A stretch of 64,000 nucleotides of DNA from Spongilla lacustris. Its lineage: Eukaryota > Porifera > Demospongiae > Spongillida > Spongillidae. Numbering within the stretch: the stretch's first letter is position 1; every line of letters begins with the position of its first letter. The position numbers and the translations under genes are program-made. The notes below the pieces were generated by a model that was not told the origin of the DNA, did no database searches, and saw only the letters and a list, made by a program, of their open reading frames with translations. Shown here piece after piece: positions 9,014 to 19,088 of the stretch. The DNA is taken from the NCBI GenBank assembly GCA_949361645.1, contig OX442415.1, forward strand, positions 16,042,085 through 16,106,084, written 5' to 3'.

Positions 9014-11575
9014 TTTGAGAATACCCAGGAGGCATGGTTGAAAGTCTTCATGCTGCCCAAGTGCATACTGTTTGCTCCTAAGCGTTGTGGTCGTCACCAC
9101 AAACCTCGTCCAATTAGAGATTTGTGTGACCTATGGTCAAAAGGCCATTTTGATGTGCTCTGGAACATGGCTTCAAATCAACGATCTTCTAAAAGTGTTT
9201 CTCCTCCTGTCAGTAGAAATTCAGGAATTCAAACTGCCATCTCCTATGCTAGAGAGGGACTCTTTTCAAAAGCTTGTCAGGCTCTCCTTTCTTCAGGTTT
9301 GGCTCCAAACAATCAAGCCACTTGGAATTTATTAGCTTCAAAGCATCCAAAGAGTCTACTTCCATCTCCACCTTCTACACCTTCAGCACCACTTCTCCTT
9401 CCTCCAGATTTTGACTTGAAAGCAATTTTGCATTCTTTTCCAAAAGGCACAGCTTGTGGTCCATCAGGACTACGCATTCAGCATTTGATTGAGGTAGCTG
9501 GCATCCCAATGCAGTCTCCAATTTGTGCAGCCCTCAGGGATATAGTAAATCTACTCCTCTCAGGTAAGGTTCCTGTTTCAGTGGCAAAGTTTATGGCTGG
9601 TGGTAGTCTTGTGGCCTTGGAGAAGAACAAGCCAAATTGTCCCCTCGATGTTCGCCCAATTGCTGTTGGTGAAACTTTAAGGCGACTAGCTAGCAAGTGT
9701 ATTTGTGCTATTGTCAAGAACAAGGCTTCTGAATTCTTTTCCCCTTTCCAGCTGGGGGTGGCATGCCCTTCAGGAGCAGAAAAAATAATTCATGGCCTGA
9801 GAAGTTGTGTGGATGATCATTGGCTTGATGGAGATTTTGCTGTTATGAAAATTGACTTATGTAACGCATTTAATCTGGTGTCTAGACAGGCAGTGCTGAA
9901 TGCTGTTAATCTCCATTTCCCAGAACTGTTGTCATGGTCTACTTGGTGTTATGGGCAATACCCTGTACTATGGCACACTCTAGGTTCCATTACATCTGAG
10001 TCTGGTGTCCAGCAGGGAGATCCCTTGGGCCCTTTGCTTTTCTGTATGGTTTTGCATCAAGTAGTTTGTGCCATTGCTACTGACGGTGAGTGTGCCTCTC
10101 TGTTGTTTCATAGGTGGTATATAGATGATGGTGTTGTGGCTGGTCCCATCTCTGCTGTTTTACGTGTGCTTTCTATCATAAAAGACTTGGGACCTCCTCT
10201 CGGTCTTCATATCAATTTGTCCAAATGTGAATTATTCAGCGTCAATGACCTAAGTAGGTTCCCAGATGAAATGAGAAAATCCAATGTGCCTCATTTCGAA
10301 ATACTTGGGGCTCCAATAGGAGATTTTTTGTTTTGTGCCAAGTATATTGCTCAAAAGCGTACAGACGCTTCCATGTTGCTCCAGCACTTAGCTCAGGTAG
10401 GTTCTTCAGATCCTCATATAGCTATGCTTCTACTCCGTCAATGTGGAGGGTTTTGTAGGCTGATACATCTGGCCAGAACTATCCCACCTTCTTTAGCTGG
10501 TGATGCCCTCAGTCTGTTTGATGATGAGGTGCGGCAGTGTTTTGCAGAGTGCACTGCAGTAGACACTCCTGACTTCACATGGCAGCAGGCACAACTTAGT
10601 CTAAGTCGGGGTGGTCTAGGCTTGCGTCGTGTCTCCTACCACTCTCCTGCTGCATATTTAGCCTCAGCTGTCAATTCAGGCTTATCTTATGAGGTTTGTA
10701 GGTACTTGCACCACTCTATAGACCTTTATAACAACCTTGTTGATCCACTTGATTCACTTACTCCTGATTCTATTGACAACAGCTGTTCCACATTCACTCA
10801 GAAGTTCCTGTCAAACAAAATTGAGGATTGTCAGTTCAAGACACTTTTTGATAACTCCACTCCAATCGACAGGGCTCGTCTATTATCGATTTCATCACCC
10901 CATGCCTCAGCTTGGCTATCTGTTACTCCATCCCCTAGCATGGGCCTTCACTTGGAGCCTTCCGAGTTCCAGGTGGCGATAAAATGGTGGCTCGGTATCC
11001 CAGTTGCTCAAGGTCAAAGTTGCTCTCAATGTAAAGTTGCCTTGGATGGTTATGGCCATCATGCTCTGTGTTGCAAGTTGGGGGGTGATGTTGTCTCCCG
11101 TCATAACAGGTTGAGAGACATCTTCAATGATTTTTGTCACTCCGCGTGTCTTGCTCCACAACTAGAGATGGGTGGATGGTCTAGGGATCGTACTCGTCCA
11201 GCTGATTTTCTTGTTCCAAACTGGGTCCTGGGTAAGCCAGCAGCTTTTGACCTGTCTGTCACATCAACGCTAAATGCACAAATTTTTCAAGAAGCGTGTG
11301 TGACTGCAGGTTCAGCTGCCTTGGCTGCCCAGATCCGCAAGCATCGAGTAAATGATGAAAGGTGCAGGGAACTAGGCTGGGCATGTATCCCTCTTGTGGT
11401 GGAGACGTATGGATGTTGGGGTACTGAGGCTATACAAGTACTATCAAGGCTTGCCACCCATTTGTCCACTAGGCAGGGACGTCCCAAGTCACTTGTGAGC
11501 AATGAGAGCTTTGGAAGATTCAGTTTGGCCCTTGTAAGAGCAAATTCCCGAGCCATCCTATCCCGCTCTCTGTAA
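9014..11575 (+). CDS. Best retrotransposon copy: reverse transcriptase and restriction-like endonuclease
   Basis: An open frame runs from the (AAT)n tract at 9014; the first ATG is at 9038, giving 845 residues. Numbered from that Met: GTACGPSGLRIQHLIE (N-terminal RT region); RPIAVGETLRRLASK; IDLCNAFN with catalytic Asp 273; GVQQGDPLGPLLF (323-335); YIDD with Asp 363 and 364; DLGPPLGLHINLSKCE; ILGAPIGD. A zinc knuckle follows (Cys 662, Cys 665, His 674/675, Cys 678). Then comes a PD-(D/E)XK-type endonuclease (RHNRLRD, RPADFLVPNW with Asp 723, Asp 738 of FDLSVTS, ELGWACIPLVVETYGCWG). This order matches R2-superfamily non-LTR elements, which nick a DNA target and reverse transcribe from the nick. 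The N-terminal zinc-finger region usual in such proteins is missing, so it is probably 5'-truncated although all catalytic residues are present. An AT-rich trailer and (AAT)n follow. Confidence 0.85.
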   Translation, partial: FENTQEAWLKVFMLPKCILFAPKRCGRHHKPRPIRDLCDLWSKGHFDVLWNMASNQRSSKSVSPPVSRNSGIQTAISYAREGLFSKACQALLSSGLAPNNQATWNLLASKHPKSLLPSPPSTPSAPLLLPPDFDLKAILHSFPKGTACGPSGLRIQHLIEVAGIPMQSPICAALRDIVNLLLSGKVPVSVAKFMAGGSLVALEKNKPNCPLDVRPIAVGETLRRLASKCICAIVKNKASEFFSPFQLGVACPSGAEKIIHGLRSCVDDHWLDGDFAVMKIDLCNAFNLVSRQAVLNAVNLHFPELLSWSTWCYGQYPVLWHTLGSITSESGVQQGDPLGPLLFCMVLHQVVCAIATDGECASLLFHRWYIDDGVVAGPISAVLRVLSIIKDLGPPLGLHINLSKCELFSVNDLSRFPDEMRKSNVPHFEILGAPIGDFLFCAKYIAQKRTDASMLLQHLAQVGSSDPHIAMLLLRQCGGFCRLIHLARTIPPSLAGDALSLFDDEVRQCFAECTAVDTPDFTWQQAQLSLSRGGLGLRRVSYHSPAAYLASAVNSGLSYEVCRYLHHSIDLYNNLVDPLDSLTPDSIDNSCSTFTQKFLSNKIEDCQFKTLFDNSTPIDRARLLSISSPHASAWLSVTPSPSMGLHLEPSEFQVAIKWWLGIPVAQGQSCSQCKVALDGYGHHALCCKLGGDVVSRHNRLRDIFNDFCHSACLAPQLEMGGWSRDRTRPADFLVPNWVLGKPAAFDLSVTSTLNAQIFQEACVTAGSAALAAQIRKHRVNDERCRELGWACIPLVVETYGCWGTEAIQVLSRLATHLSTRQGRPKSLVSNESFGRFSLALVRANSRAILSRSL

Positions 11576-11681
11576 ACTGTTCGTGTTAGGTAAAGTACAG
11601 TAGGTAGTAGCATATTATATTTAATAATAATTTCCATTCGTGTATTCTCACATATATTATCTTACATGTTTATTATAAAAA

Positions 11682-11694
11682 ATAATAATTAAAA

Positions 11695-11742
<48 letters not shown>

Positions 11743-11812
11743 TATGTAACACATTTATTACTCGTATTTGGCGTATGTCATGTATATTTGACAGTTTTAA
11801 TAATAATAATAA

Positions 11813-11847
<35 letters not shown>

Positions 11848-11850
11848 TAT
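11682..11850. repeat. (AAT)n microsatellites between divergent retrotransposon copies
   Basis: Two long AAT tracts (about 11682-11742 and 11800-11850) lie downstream of the plus-strand copy and downstream of the facing minus-strand copy. In the sense orientation the tract is AAT for one copy and ATT for the other. Confidence 0.9.
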
Positions 11851-11961
11851 AATTATTGCATTACATAGATATACAGGATAAATGGACATGCACAAATACA
11901 CTGATACATTAACATATACAACTAGACTAAACACAATGTACACAAAATGCTAACTATACAT

Positions 11962-14030
11962 CTACCCTACATCACTTTGACTGATGCTACGGGAAAGGAT
12001 GGCAATGGCATTAGCTCGTACCAGGTGAAGGTTCAGCCGCCCGTAGAGTTCGGTAAGAACCACAGACTTTGTCTTGGACGAGCAAGTGGCTAGTCGAGAG
12101 GCTAGCTGAGAGATGGACTCCAAAGCCTCTTTTCCCCAGGCTCCATACGACTCCACCACCAATGGTACACAGACCCAATCAAGTTCCTTACATTTGGTGT
12201 CATTGGAGGAGTGCTTTCTCAGCTCAGTGGTCAGTGCAGCTACTCCTGTTGTCACACTCGCTTCCAAAAGAGTTGTAGGATTAAGTGGAGATGTGACAAA
12301 CAGGTCAAAAGCTGCTGCCTTGCCCAAGACCCAGTTTGGAACTAAAAGGTCAGCTGGACGGGTGTGGCTGTGATTGGTGAGATTATTACCCATTTCCACC
12401 TGGACACCCAGATGAGCTCACCGGCAGGACTCTGCAAGGACATCACGCAGTTTGTTGTGGCGGGAAACCACATCACCACCCCTTTTGCAGGTAACAGCAT
12501 GATGGCCAAGTGGGTCCAAGGCAATCTCAGGGCACAGTGGGCAGCATGAACCATAAGAAAGGTCCAGGCCAAGCCACCACTTGATGGCAACCTGAAATTG
12601 GGAAGGGTCAAGATGGAGTCCAAGACCTTCTGACGGAGTAACAGACAGCCATGAACCTGCATGAGGGAAGAAACAGACAGCAAGCGAGCCTTGTCAGCAA
12701 TGGAGGACATGTCAAGTAGAACCTTGAAGAGGTGGCCATCCAGCTTGGAGGAAAGGCTCTTTTGGGTGACTGAAGTCAACAGAAGTGCCTCTAAGTTAAT
12801 AGCCTCTGATGGTGGTAGAAACGAATTAAACATATGAGTTGCTGAGGCAAGGTAGTGCTGAGACTGGGAGCCAAAACCCGAGGTACAAAGTGAGGCAATT
12901 TAAGCTGCAGGGGAGTGTTGTGCGAGGGAACGCAGACCCAGACCACCTCTACTCAGACTCAGCCTAGCCTGGTGCCAGGCATGATCAGATGTGTCCACTG
13001 CAGTACATTGTGCAAAGCACTTATGTACATCGGCATCAAAAATTTCAAAGGCTTTTGTGGTATGCAAAGGAGGAGTAGTGCGAGCCAGATGGATAAGCTT
13101 ACAGAAACCTCCACAGATACGAAGGAGTGTAAAGGCCACCTGAGGGTCTACTGCTCCAACCTCTTCCAGACTGGACAGGAGTTGTTTAACAGCAACGTGT
13201 TTTTTAGAGATGAAGGCTGAGCAGAAGTCAGCACTACCAATAGGAACTCCCAAAATATCTAAATTAGGCTCACTCGACTGTTTCATCTCAGGGGGAAAGG
13301 AACTTAAACCCTTGCAGCTGAACACCTCACACTTAGAGATGTTAATGTGAAGACCTAAGGGAGGACCCAGCTCTTGGATCAATTTCAGGACTGAACCCAA
13401 AGATGACCTTGGACCAGCAAGTGCACCATCATCAAGATACCAGGCATGGAACAGTTGAGGACAACCACTATCTTTGGTAATTGCTGTAATTAGAGCATTC
13501 AGCACAAGGGAAAAAAACAGAGGACCAAGAGGATCACCTTGCTGCACCCCAGACTTAGATCTCAGTCGCCCTAGGGGATGCCACAAAAAAGGTTGTTGGC
13601 TGTAGCACCAGCTTGCCCACGGTAGCAGCTCTGGGAAATGCTTTGCACACTTGGAAAGGAGTGACTGCCGGGATACCACATTGAAGGCATTCCTCATGTC
13701 AATCTTCAACACAGCAAAGTCATCATCACCCCAGTGCTCATCAATACATGCCCGCAGGCCATGTGCTATCTTCTCTGCTCCAAATGGGCAAGCCACACCA
13801 TACTGGAATGGATGAAAAAAAACCAGTAGCCTTTACTTTAACCATTGCACAAAGGCATTTCCCAGTAAGGCGACGCAAAGCCTCTCCAACTGCAATTGGA
13901 AGTATGTCAAAGGGGCTACCTGATTTTTACTTATTGAGAGCTGTTAGATTTCCTCCTGCAAGGAATGTTGACAATACTACGGGAGCCTTGCCAGAAGCAA
14001 GTATGTTGATGACAGCCCTTAGGGAATATA
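11962..14030 (-). pseudogene. Minus-strand retrotransposon copy with stops and frameshifts
   Basis: Read on the minus strand from about 14030: LASGKAPVVLSTFLAGG, an in-frame stop, PIAVGEALRRLTGK, a frameshift near 13800, then a long RT block (13796-12900): IDMRNAFNVVSRQ, GVQQGDPLGPLFF, YLDDGALAG, ELGPPLGLHINISKCE, LSRGGLGLRSLAQHS, ending in a stop at 12900. The protein continues after further lesions (a frameshift near 12650 and a TGA near 12418) into RPADLLVPNW, FDLFVTSPLN, VCVPLVVESYGAWG and YGRLNLHLVRANAIAILSRS, stopping at 11962. YLDD replaces the YIDD of the other copies. All domains are present but broken. The 5' side ends near a short (ATT)n tract at 14074-14092. Confidence 0.85.
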
Positions 14031-14073
14031 TAAACATATACAACCAGACTACACACCACAATGCTAACTAAAT

Positions 14074-14178
14074 TTACCATTATTATTATTGTTATATATA
14101 CCTACCACCTAGACTACACTTTTTCGTAAGTCATAGCCAATGCAAGGGCCCTGCTAAGCAGAATTAGCCTTTGTTAAA
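14074..14178 (+). pseudogene. Very short retrotransposon 3' end
   Basis: After an ATTATTATTATT tract the plus strand reads IANARALLSRISLC and a stop at about 14178. This is the extreme C-terminus of the endonuclease family (compare RANARALLSRS at 7210-7240). Only about 16 codons remain. The non-coding bases at 14025-14070 also resemble the 3' trailer of the minus-strand copy. Confidence 0.55.
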
Positions 14179-14649
14179 CTTGCAGTACTAGAATTTTGTT
14201 TAGTTTCACATGTATTGTTTTGTTTGTGTACACAATATATGTAATGTAAGGAAACAAGACACACAAGGTGGTAGATAAAAGCTACCATGTACACTTACAT
14301 TAATTATGCATAGTATTATAAAATAAATTTGCCTTAAGATTATGCTTGAACACTGTAAGGCTTAGAGCAGTAACTATATCATCAGGTAATGCATTCCATA
14401 CATGTAATTAGCCATACAATAGGCCAATATATGGTACAAGAAAATTTCCACAGACATGTACATGCACTTGAAGCTCATCTGTAGTTTTTTAGAATACAGC
14501 AAGATGTCCCAATGGCAGAAATTGCTAGACAAAATGAATACATTTTGTGCACATTGATAATACACACACACACAAACACACACACACACACACCCTTAGG
14601 TACTGTATCTGTGCTCTTTTGTTATTAAGGCTTGTATTACAGCAAAGAC
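14179..14649. other. No gene seen; one (CA)n tract
   Basis: AT-rich DNA with an ACACAC tract at about 14561-14593. Frames crossing it are products of the dinucleotide repeat. Confidence 0.6.
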
Positions 14650-14868
14650 CATATACATACAAAACTAACAGAGACGTTCCACAAGCTCCCCTTGCAGCAA
14701 GGTGTAATGGAGTAAGCCCATACAACTTGAGTGGGTGGTAAAAGGGATCAGTCAACATGGTACAGTATACATGTAGTAAAAATAAATGTACAATATACAT
14801 TGTATTTGTTCAATACCAAGTGTAATTAATTTTTCAATTGTATCCAAACAAGGAGATGAACATTCAAG
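14650..14868 (-). pseudogene. Ankyrin-repeat-like fragment
   Basis: On the minus strand 14799-14868 reads LECSSPCLDTIEKLITLG, preceded by a possible acceptor AG. 14650-14725 reads LYGLTPLHLAARGACGT. The second contains the ankyrin hallmark G-x-TPLHLAA and the first fits the preceding helix pair. The two are separated by about 75 bases that could be an intron, but the reading phases I can deduce do not join cleanly, so this may be decayed. Ankyrin repeats are protein-binding modules. The gene as a whole is not defined. Confidence 0.4.
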
Positions 14869-15543
14869 CTAAATTTTATTCGCAGCTGGACATCACAAAG
14901 ACATGGCATAACCGTACACCCTGATACAATGTATCCACAAAAAATGCATAAAGATTTGCTTGGCTTGTGAAGTATGGTGGCAAAGGATTATAATTTACGT
15001 GGGTTGAGATGTGTCATCGCTGTACGTGAAGAAATGCCAGGAAGAGGAATATGAACCTGAAGTGAGGGGGAGGGGCATATGCTGTTAATACAATTTATTT
15101 GTGTTTCTATAGAATCTAGTTATTCATAGAAAGTGTTCCAATAGAAAGGGCACATCCAGCGGGTGCATGTTGATAGCTTGTCAGTGGACTTGCTCCTGGA
15201 TTTCTACTGCATGCCATGACACTCAGTAGGACTCAGGAGGCTGTACCATGCTTAGTGTGGAGACCATAACTGATCAAAGATCTTTTAGATGGAAGTGTGA
15301 GGACGCAAGCTATGAGTAGTATCTATAGTGAAGGATAGCTGTTGTGAGTGGCTGTACAACTCTATGCTAAAGCTATGGTATGGGGGAGGCTTAGCTTAGT
15401 TCTGGTAAGAGCTCTAATGTGAGAGCTATGCTATCAATAGGCTTGTTTACATCTAACCTGACATGTATATCAAATGGCAATCACATGTTTGTGTCTATAA
15501 CTGTTCAAACACATGTACCTAAATTCAGGTAGCATGAGCTCAC

Positions 15544-15613
15544 TTTATCTCCCATGGTCCCATCAATATCAGGAATGGAAAGGAGATGCTCCACACAAGC
15601 AGTATGGCCTCCT
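15544..15613 (-). CDS. Candidate ankyrin-repeat exon
   Basis: A 70-base minus-strand segment encodes GGHTACVEHLLSIPDIDGTM. GGHTACVEHLLS is an ankyrin helix pattern. It is bounded by ACTAAG on the acceptor side and by AAA|GTGAGC on the donor side. It lies 675 bases upstream (in minus-strand terms) of the fragment at 14650-14868 and could belong to the same gene. No other exon between them was recognised. Confidence 0.4.
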
Positions 15614-16489
15614 CTTAGTATCACCACGCTGGAGATGTACATGTGCCATACACGTCATCATAGGTGAAACTAGAATGGTTGAGGACTATAAACTGAAAGT
15701 ACAAGTGGCTATATGTGTAATTCAGCTATTCATTGTTTAAAAACTATATATTTATTTACAGGACAGGTTAGTGCGCTACTTCATATACATGTACATATGA
15801 CAATTAACTTGCATCAACAGAAAAGATCTTTATTATGGGGGTTGCAGTTAGTGGGGGAGTGAAGGGTTTCACATGCATGTTGCATATACATGTATGTACA
15901 TGTATATGTGCATATACATGTATGTACATGTATATATGAGGTCTGGGGACCTCATCAGTCCATGTACCACAAAGCAAATATTAAAAGAAATTTGATCTTG
16001 ATAGGCCAAATGGCCAGCAATAGTTTTACCTCCCCCCCCCCTCCACACACACACACACACACACACCTTTTTTATTTAGAAATATTTAGCCATTATTTTG
16101 TACTGTGTAATAGTAAGTAAATATGTAATCACACAGAGGTAAAGGTTTGTTTAGACCAAAGCCATGAATTAAAAATCAACACAATTGCACAATGCTATCT
16201 AATTTCCTATTCTCTATATATTGCCTCAGAAGTATAGAGCCTAGAAGGTATTGATTTTACTCCATTTCAGTACACCACTTTTGGAAATTTTTCAAAGCTA
16301 CAATCTTCCTCTTCATATCTACCTTACAGGGGACACGCATTTGTATTATCAGCAACGTTCAATTGACCAACTCACTCCATCCTTAATGTTCACACCAATA
16401 TGTAAAAAGCAGGGAAACAAGGGTTTAGTAACATAAGCCGGCAAAAAAGAAATAGTAGCGCACATTTTAGAATCTTGTGTTATGTTGTT
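15614..16489. other. No gene seen
   Basis: AT-rich DNA with ATACATGTAT-type repeats at 15880-15935, a C-run and a (CA)n tract at 16032-16066. Short frames here do not resemble known proteins. Confidence 0.55.
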
Positions 16490-16932
16490 TATGTGTTAAA
16501 ATCTTTATCTTTGTAGGGAATCCTTTTATTTACTTGTTATGTTTTAAAGGTACCATTGGAGTTAAGAATATTGTTTTAATTGGAAACACTCACTCCTAAA
16601 ATTTACCTTAGAGTCCAAAAGTGCAAAAAGGCTGCCCGTGCAGATCTCACATTTATAAGTTGTTAAAACGTCTTAAAACGAGCTATAGGTCCGCGCTGAA
16701 ACGCGCCATTGGACATTGCCATTACATATTATTTCAAAGGTGCAAAAGGAATTTTCCGCTAACGAGGTGCGGTAATTTTTTTCCCCCATACTGCCTATTG
16801 CCTGACTCTAGATATGTGTGTGATGAAGTGATGAAGCCAATAATAGGCGCCAGCTTTGACTGACACGTACATGTATGCTACGAACACGTATGTATAAAGG
16901 TTTACAGCAACTTCCCAACAACAGCAAGAACG
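16490..16932 (+). promoter_or_regulatory. Upstream region of the GPCR, conserved in its inverted duplicate
   Basis: This stretch matches, with scattered differences, the region 49511-49950 read on the opposite strand, which lies upstream of the second receptor copy. Shared blocks include GGTACCATTGGAGTTAAGA, GTGCAAAAAGGCTGCC, GCGCCATTGGACATTGCC and the run leading to the start codon. No TATA box or initiator can be called with confidence. That it holds the promoter is an inference from its position and from being carried along in the duplication. Confidence 0.45.
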
Positions 16933-17949
16933 ATGAATAACTCGTCCGAAAATTATTTTGAATGCATCGCTACTCCAAGCTGCAGCTACAACCGATCAGG
17001 CGCAAGTAAAGAAGATGTAATTGCGTTAATCTTCTTTCCAATTTTGATAATCGCAGTATGTATTTTGACAACGTTACTCGGGTTTGTCGTCATTTGCTGC
17101 GTGTACTTCAACAAGACGTTGCGAGATCCAATCTCTTTATTGATGGTCACAGGAACCGCACCATTAATGTCTATGGCACCACTAATGTACATGTTGTTCA
17201 GCATATCCATTCTTGTCGACCTACCGTTAACCGGAGACTGTAACAATCAATCGAGAATTATGAACGGCATTTTGGCAGTATTTCAATGGTACTCTATTAC
17301 CTCATTCGTCGGACTATTTGCTACTATTCAGTTCTTGACCATCAAATACGGACGAAAACGAGTTACCAACCGCAGAGTGTTTCCAGTTTACGCTGTTCTT
17401 CTCGTCCTATCCATGGTGCTTGCTACTGCGGAGAATGTGGTCTTGCAGGCCACCGGATCTAACGATTACACTAAGATCCGAGGATCGCTCTGCGCTGTAC
17501 CAAATAATACTATTTCTACTCTTGCAATTCCAGCATTGGTGTTAAGGTATGCCATTCCATTCACTGCGACTATGATAATGTCATACATGTTACACCGAAA
17601 GATAAAGAACTGTGTGATTGAAATGGATAGCGACCACAGTGTGGCTAGATCAGTTCTCATTATGAGCGTCGTTACCATTACAACTGTATTTGTCACCAAG
17701 ATTCCGTTCCTAGCATGTCTTCATTGGGCTATAAATACCCGAAACACTATTGCATATCTGCTGGTGTCGCTACTGTCAGCCATCGAACCTCTGAGCGTTC
17801 TGTTCCTGTTCATCATTAGCCACAAAACCATCCGCCACACACTTGTAGCCGCCATGAGCAAATGCCACACACGACCTGACCCGGACAGTGATGGTGACAT
17901 CATAGTGGTGACTTCCCTGTATCGGGCTTCACATCTGATTCATCAGTGA
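16933..17949 (+). CDS. Orphan seven-transmembrane receptor (GPCR-like), intact copy
   Basis: 338 residues, no introns. The short N-terminus has Asn-x-Ser glycosylation sites (MNNSSENY, YNRSG). Seven hydrophobic segments can be drawn: about 28-58, 68-93, 108-133, 147-168, 195-218, 236-258 and 268-290. Cys 101 in the first outer loop (TGDCNNQS) and the Cys in RGSLCAVPNN could form the usual loop disulphide. The third helix ends in TIKYGRKR rather than DRY. The seventh carries IEPLSVLFLF in place of NPxxY. The family is therefore rhodopsin-like but divergent, and the ligand is unknown. The start was chosen at MNNSSEN because the inverted duplicate shares it. A related broken copy lies at 48489-49510 and a fragment at 20885-21496. 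It should act at the plasma membrane. Confidence 0.72.
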   Translation: MNNSSENYFECIATPSCSYNRSGASKEDVIALIFFPILIIAVCILTTLLGFVVICCVYFNKTLRDPISLLMVTGTAPLMSMAPLMYMLFSISILVDLPLTGDCNNQSRIMNGILAVFQWYSITSFVGLFATIQFLTIKYGRKRVTNRRVFPVYAVLLVLSMVLATAENVVLQATGSNDYTKIRGSLCAVPNNTISTLAIPALVLRYAIPFTATMIMSYMLHRKIKNCVIEMDSDHSVARSVLIMSVVTITTVFVTKIPFLACLHWAINTRNTIAYLLVSLLSAIEPLSVLFLFIISHKTIRHTLVAAMSKCHTRPDPDSDGDIIVVTSLYRASHLIHQ

Positions 17950-18220
17950 TCATACGCTAGGCAGTGTTGTGACCTTGCTAGTTTGTAGTACAGAACCCTT
18001 CCGAAGTTCCAACTGATCTTATACATACACATTACATGCATGCACATCTCACATGCACATTTGATGTTCAGCCAATCTGTGTCCTGCACCGATAAAACAA
18101 TGTATGCATGCACGGTACGGAATGATTACATGTATATATGCGATCGCTATAAGGCCACTCCGCGATAAAATGTTTAGTTTCTAATTGAATACCTACCTCA
18201 ATAATGATGCTTATTATTAT
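17950..18220. other. Trailer and spacer after the receptor gene
   Basis: No gene is visible. A TTATTATTATTATT tract at about 18210-18224 directly precedes the next retrotransposon fragment. Confidence 0.5.
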
Positions 18221-19088
18221 TATTACAATATTTGTCTCGGATAGCAAATCGCCTTGCGGTGAGAATGGGCTGGTCCTTCTCCAAAGCTATCACCAGTTTG
18301 TATGGTAGGCTCAGCAAGGCACTCATCAGAGCTAATGCCATAGGTATCCTAATATCAGTGGCGGATCCAGGGGGGGGGTTTAAGGGGTCTAAAGACCCCC
18401 CCCCCCCCCCCCCCCCCCCCCCGGCCCGACCAGTTATGAATAAATTATTGAGTTGAAAAACGAAGCGTTTAGTGAACGCGAGTGAACTGAATAGCGAGTT
18501 AGCATTCGACCCAAAGTGTGTGTGAGTGTGTGTGTGGGGGGGGGTCTAAAGCCAAGGCCCTCCAAGCGTGCAGTGTTTCATTAGTAGTACTAGTACTGCT
18601 GCGCGATGGAATATTGTGCGAGCAAGAAGTAAGCTATCCAAACAAGATAGTTTACCTCAGGAAACAGGTAGAGCTAAATCAAGAAGGTATATAATACTAT
18701 TAAAGGGAAAACGTGTGTGCTGTTTAGACCAGAATACGGTCACAATGGCTTTGCGTAGAGTTTTCTATTCGCCATCCTTATCCACGTTGACTCACGCAGG
18801 CTTCGATTATTAATCAACTCGAATATTGCGCTTGCTAGCTATCAATATTGAATACACTTTCAAAGTATGCTTATTTTCATGCTAATAAATGAATGCAAAA
18901 GTGAAAAAGCGGCTGGGGCCACTGGGGGAGCGCTGTATAGCCCCCCTGGCTGTTACGGGAGGGGGCAAGCCCCCTCCAGTACCCACCCCCGCATGTGAAT
19001 ATAGTTATTAGACCCCCCCCCCTTCCAGAAATCCTGGATCCGCCGCTGCCTATCCATGCAGGACTGTATCTCCTCCACTCGAGCATGA
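18221..19088 (+). pseudogene. Retrotransposon endonuclease end, interrupted by a MITE
   Basis: 18227-18350 reads YLSRIANRLAVRMGWSFSKA then YGRLSKALIRANAIGIL, the endonuclease C-terminus of the family at 4.7-14 kb. A hAT-type element at 18356-19048 interrupts it. Beyond the element the same frame resumes as SMQDCISSTRA and a TGA at 19086-19088. The 5' boundary is a TTA microsatellite. Confidence 0.7.
18356..19048. mobile_element. hAT-type MITE with GGCGGATCCAGG ends
   Basis: Left end CAGTGGCGGATCCAGG, right end CCTGGATCCGCCGCTG: near-perfect 16-base terminal inverted repeats starting with CAG as in many hAT elements. Length 693 bases. Long C/G homopolymers sit just inside both ends (18365-18422, 19014-19022). 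The flanks CCTAATAT and CCTATCCA agree only in their first bases, so an 8-base target duplication is possible but degraded. No transposase is encoded. Confidence 0.75.
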
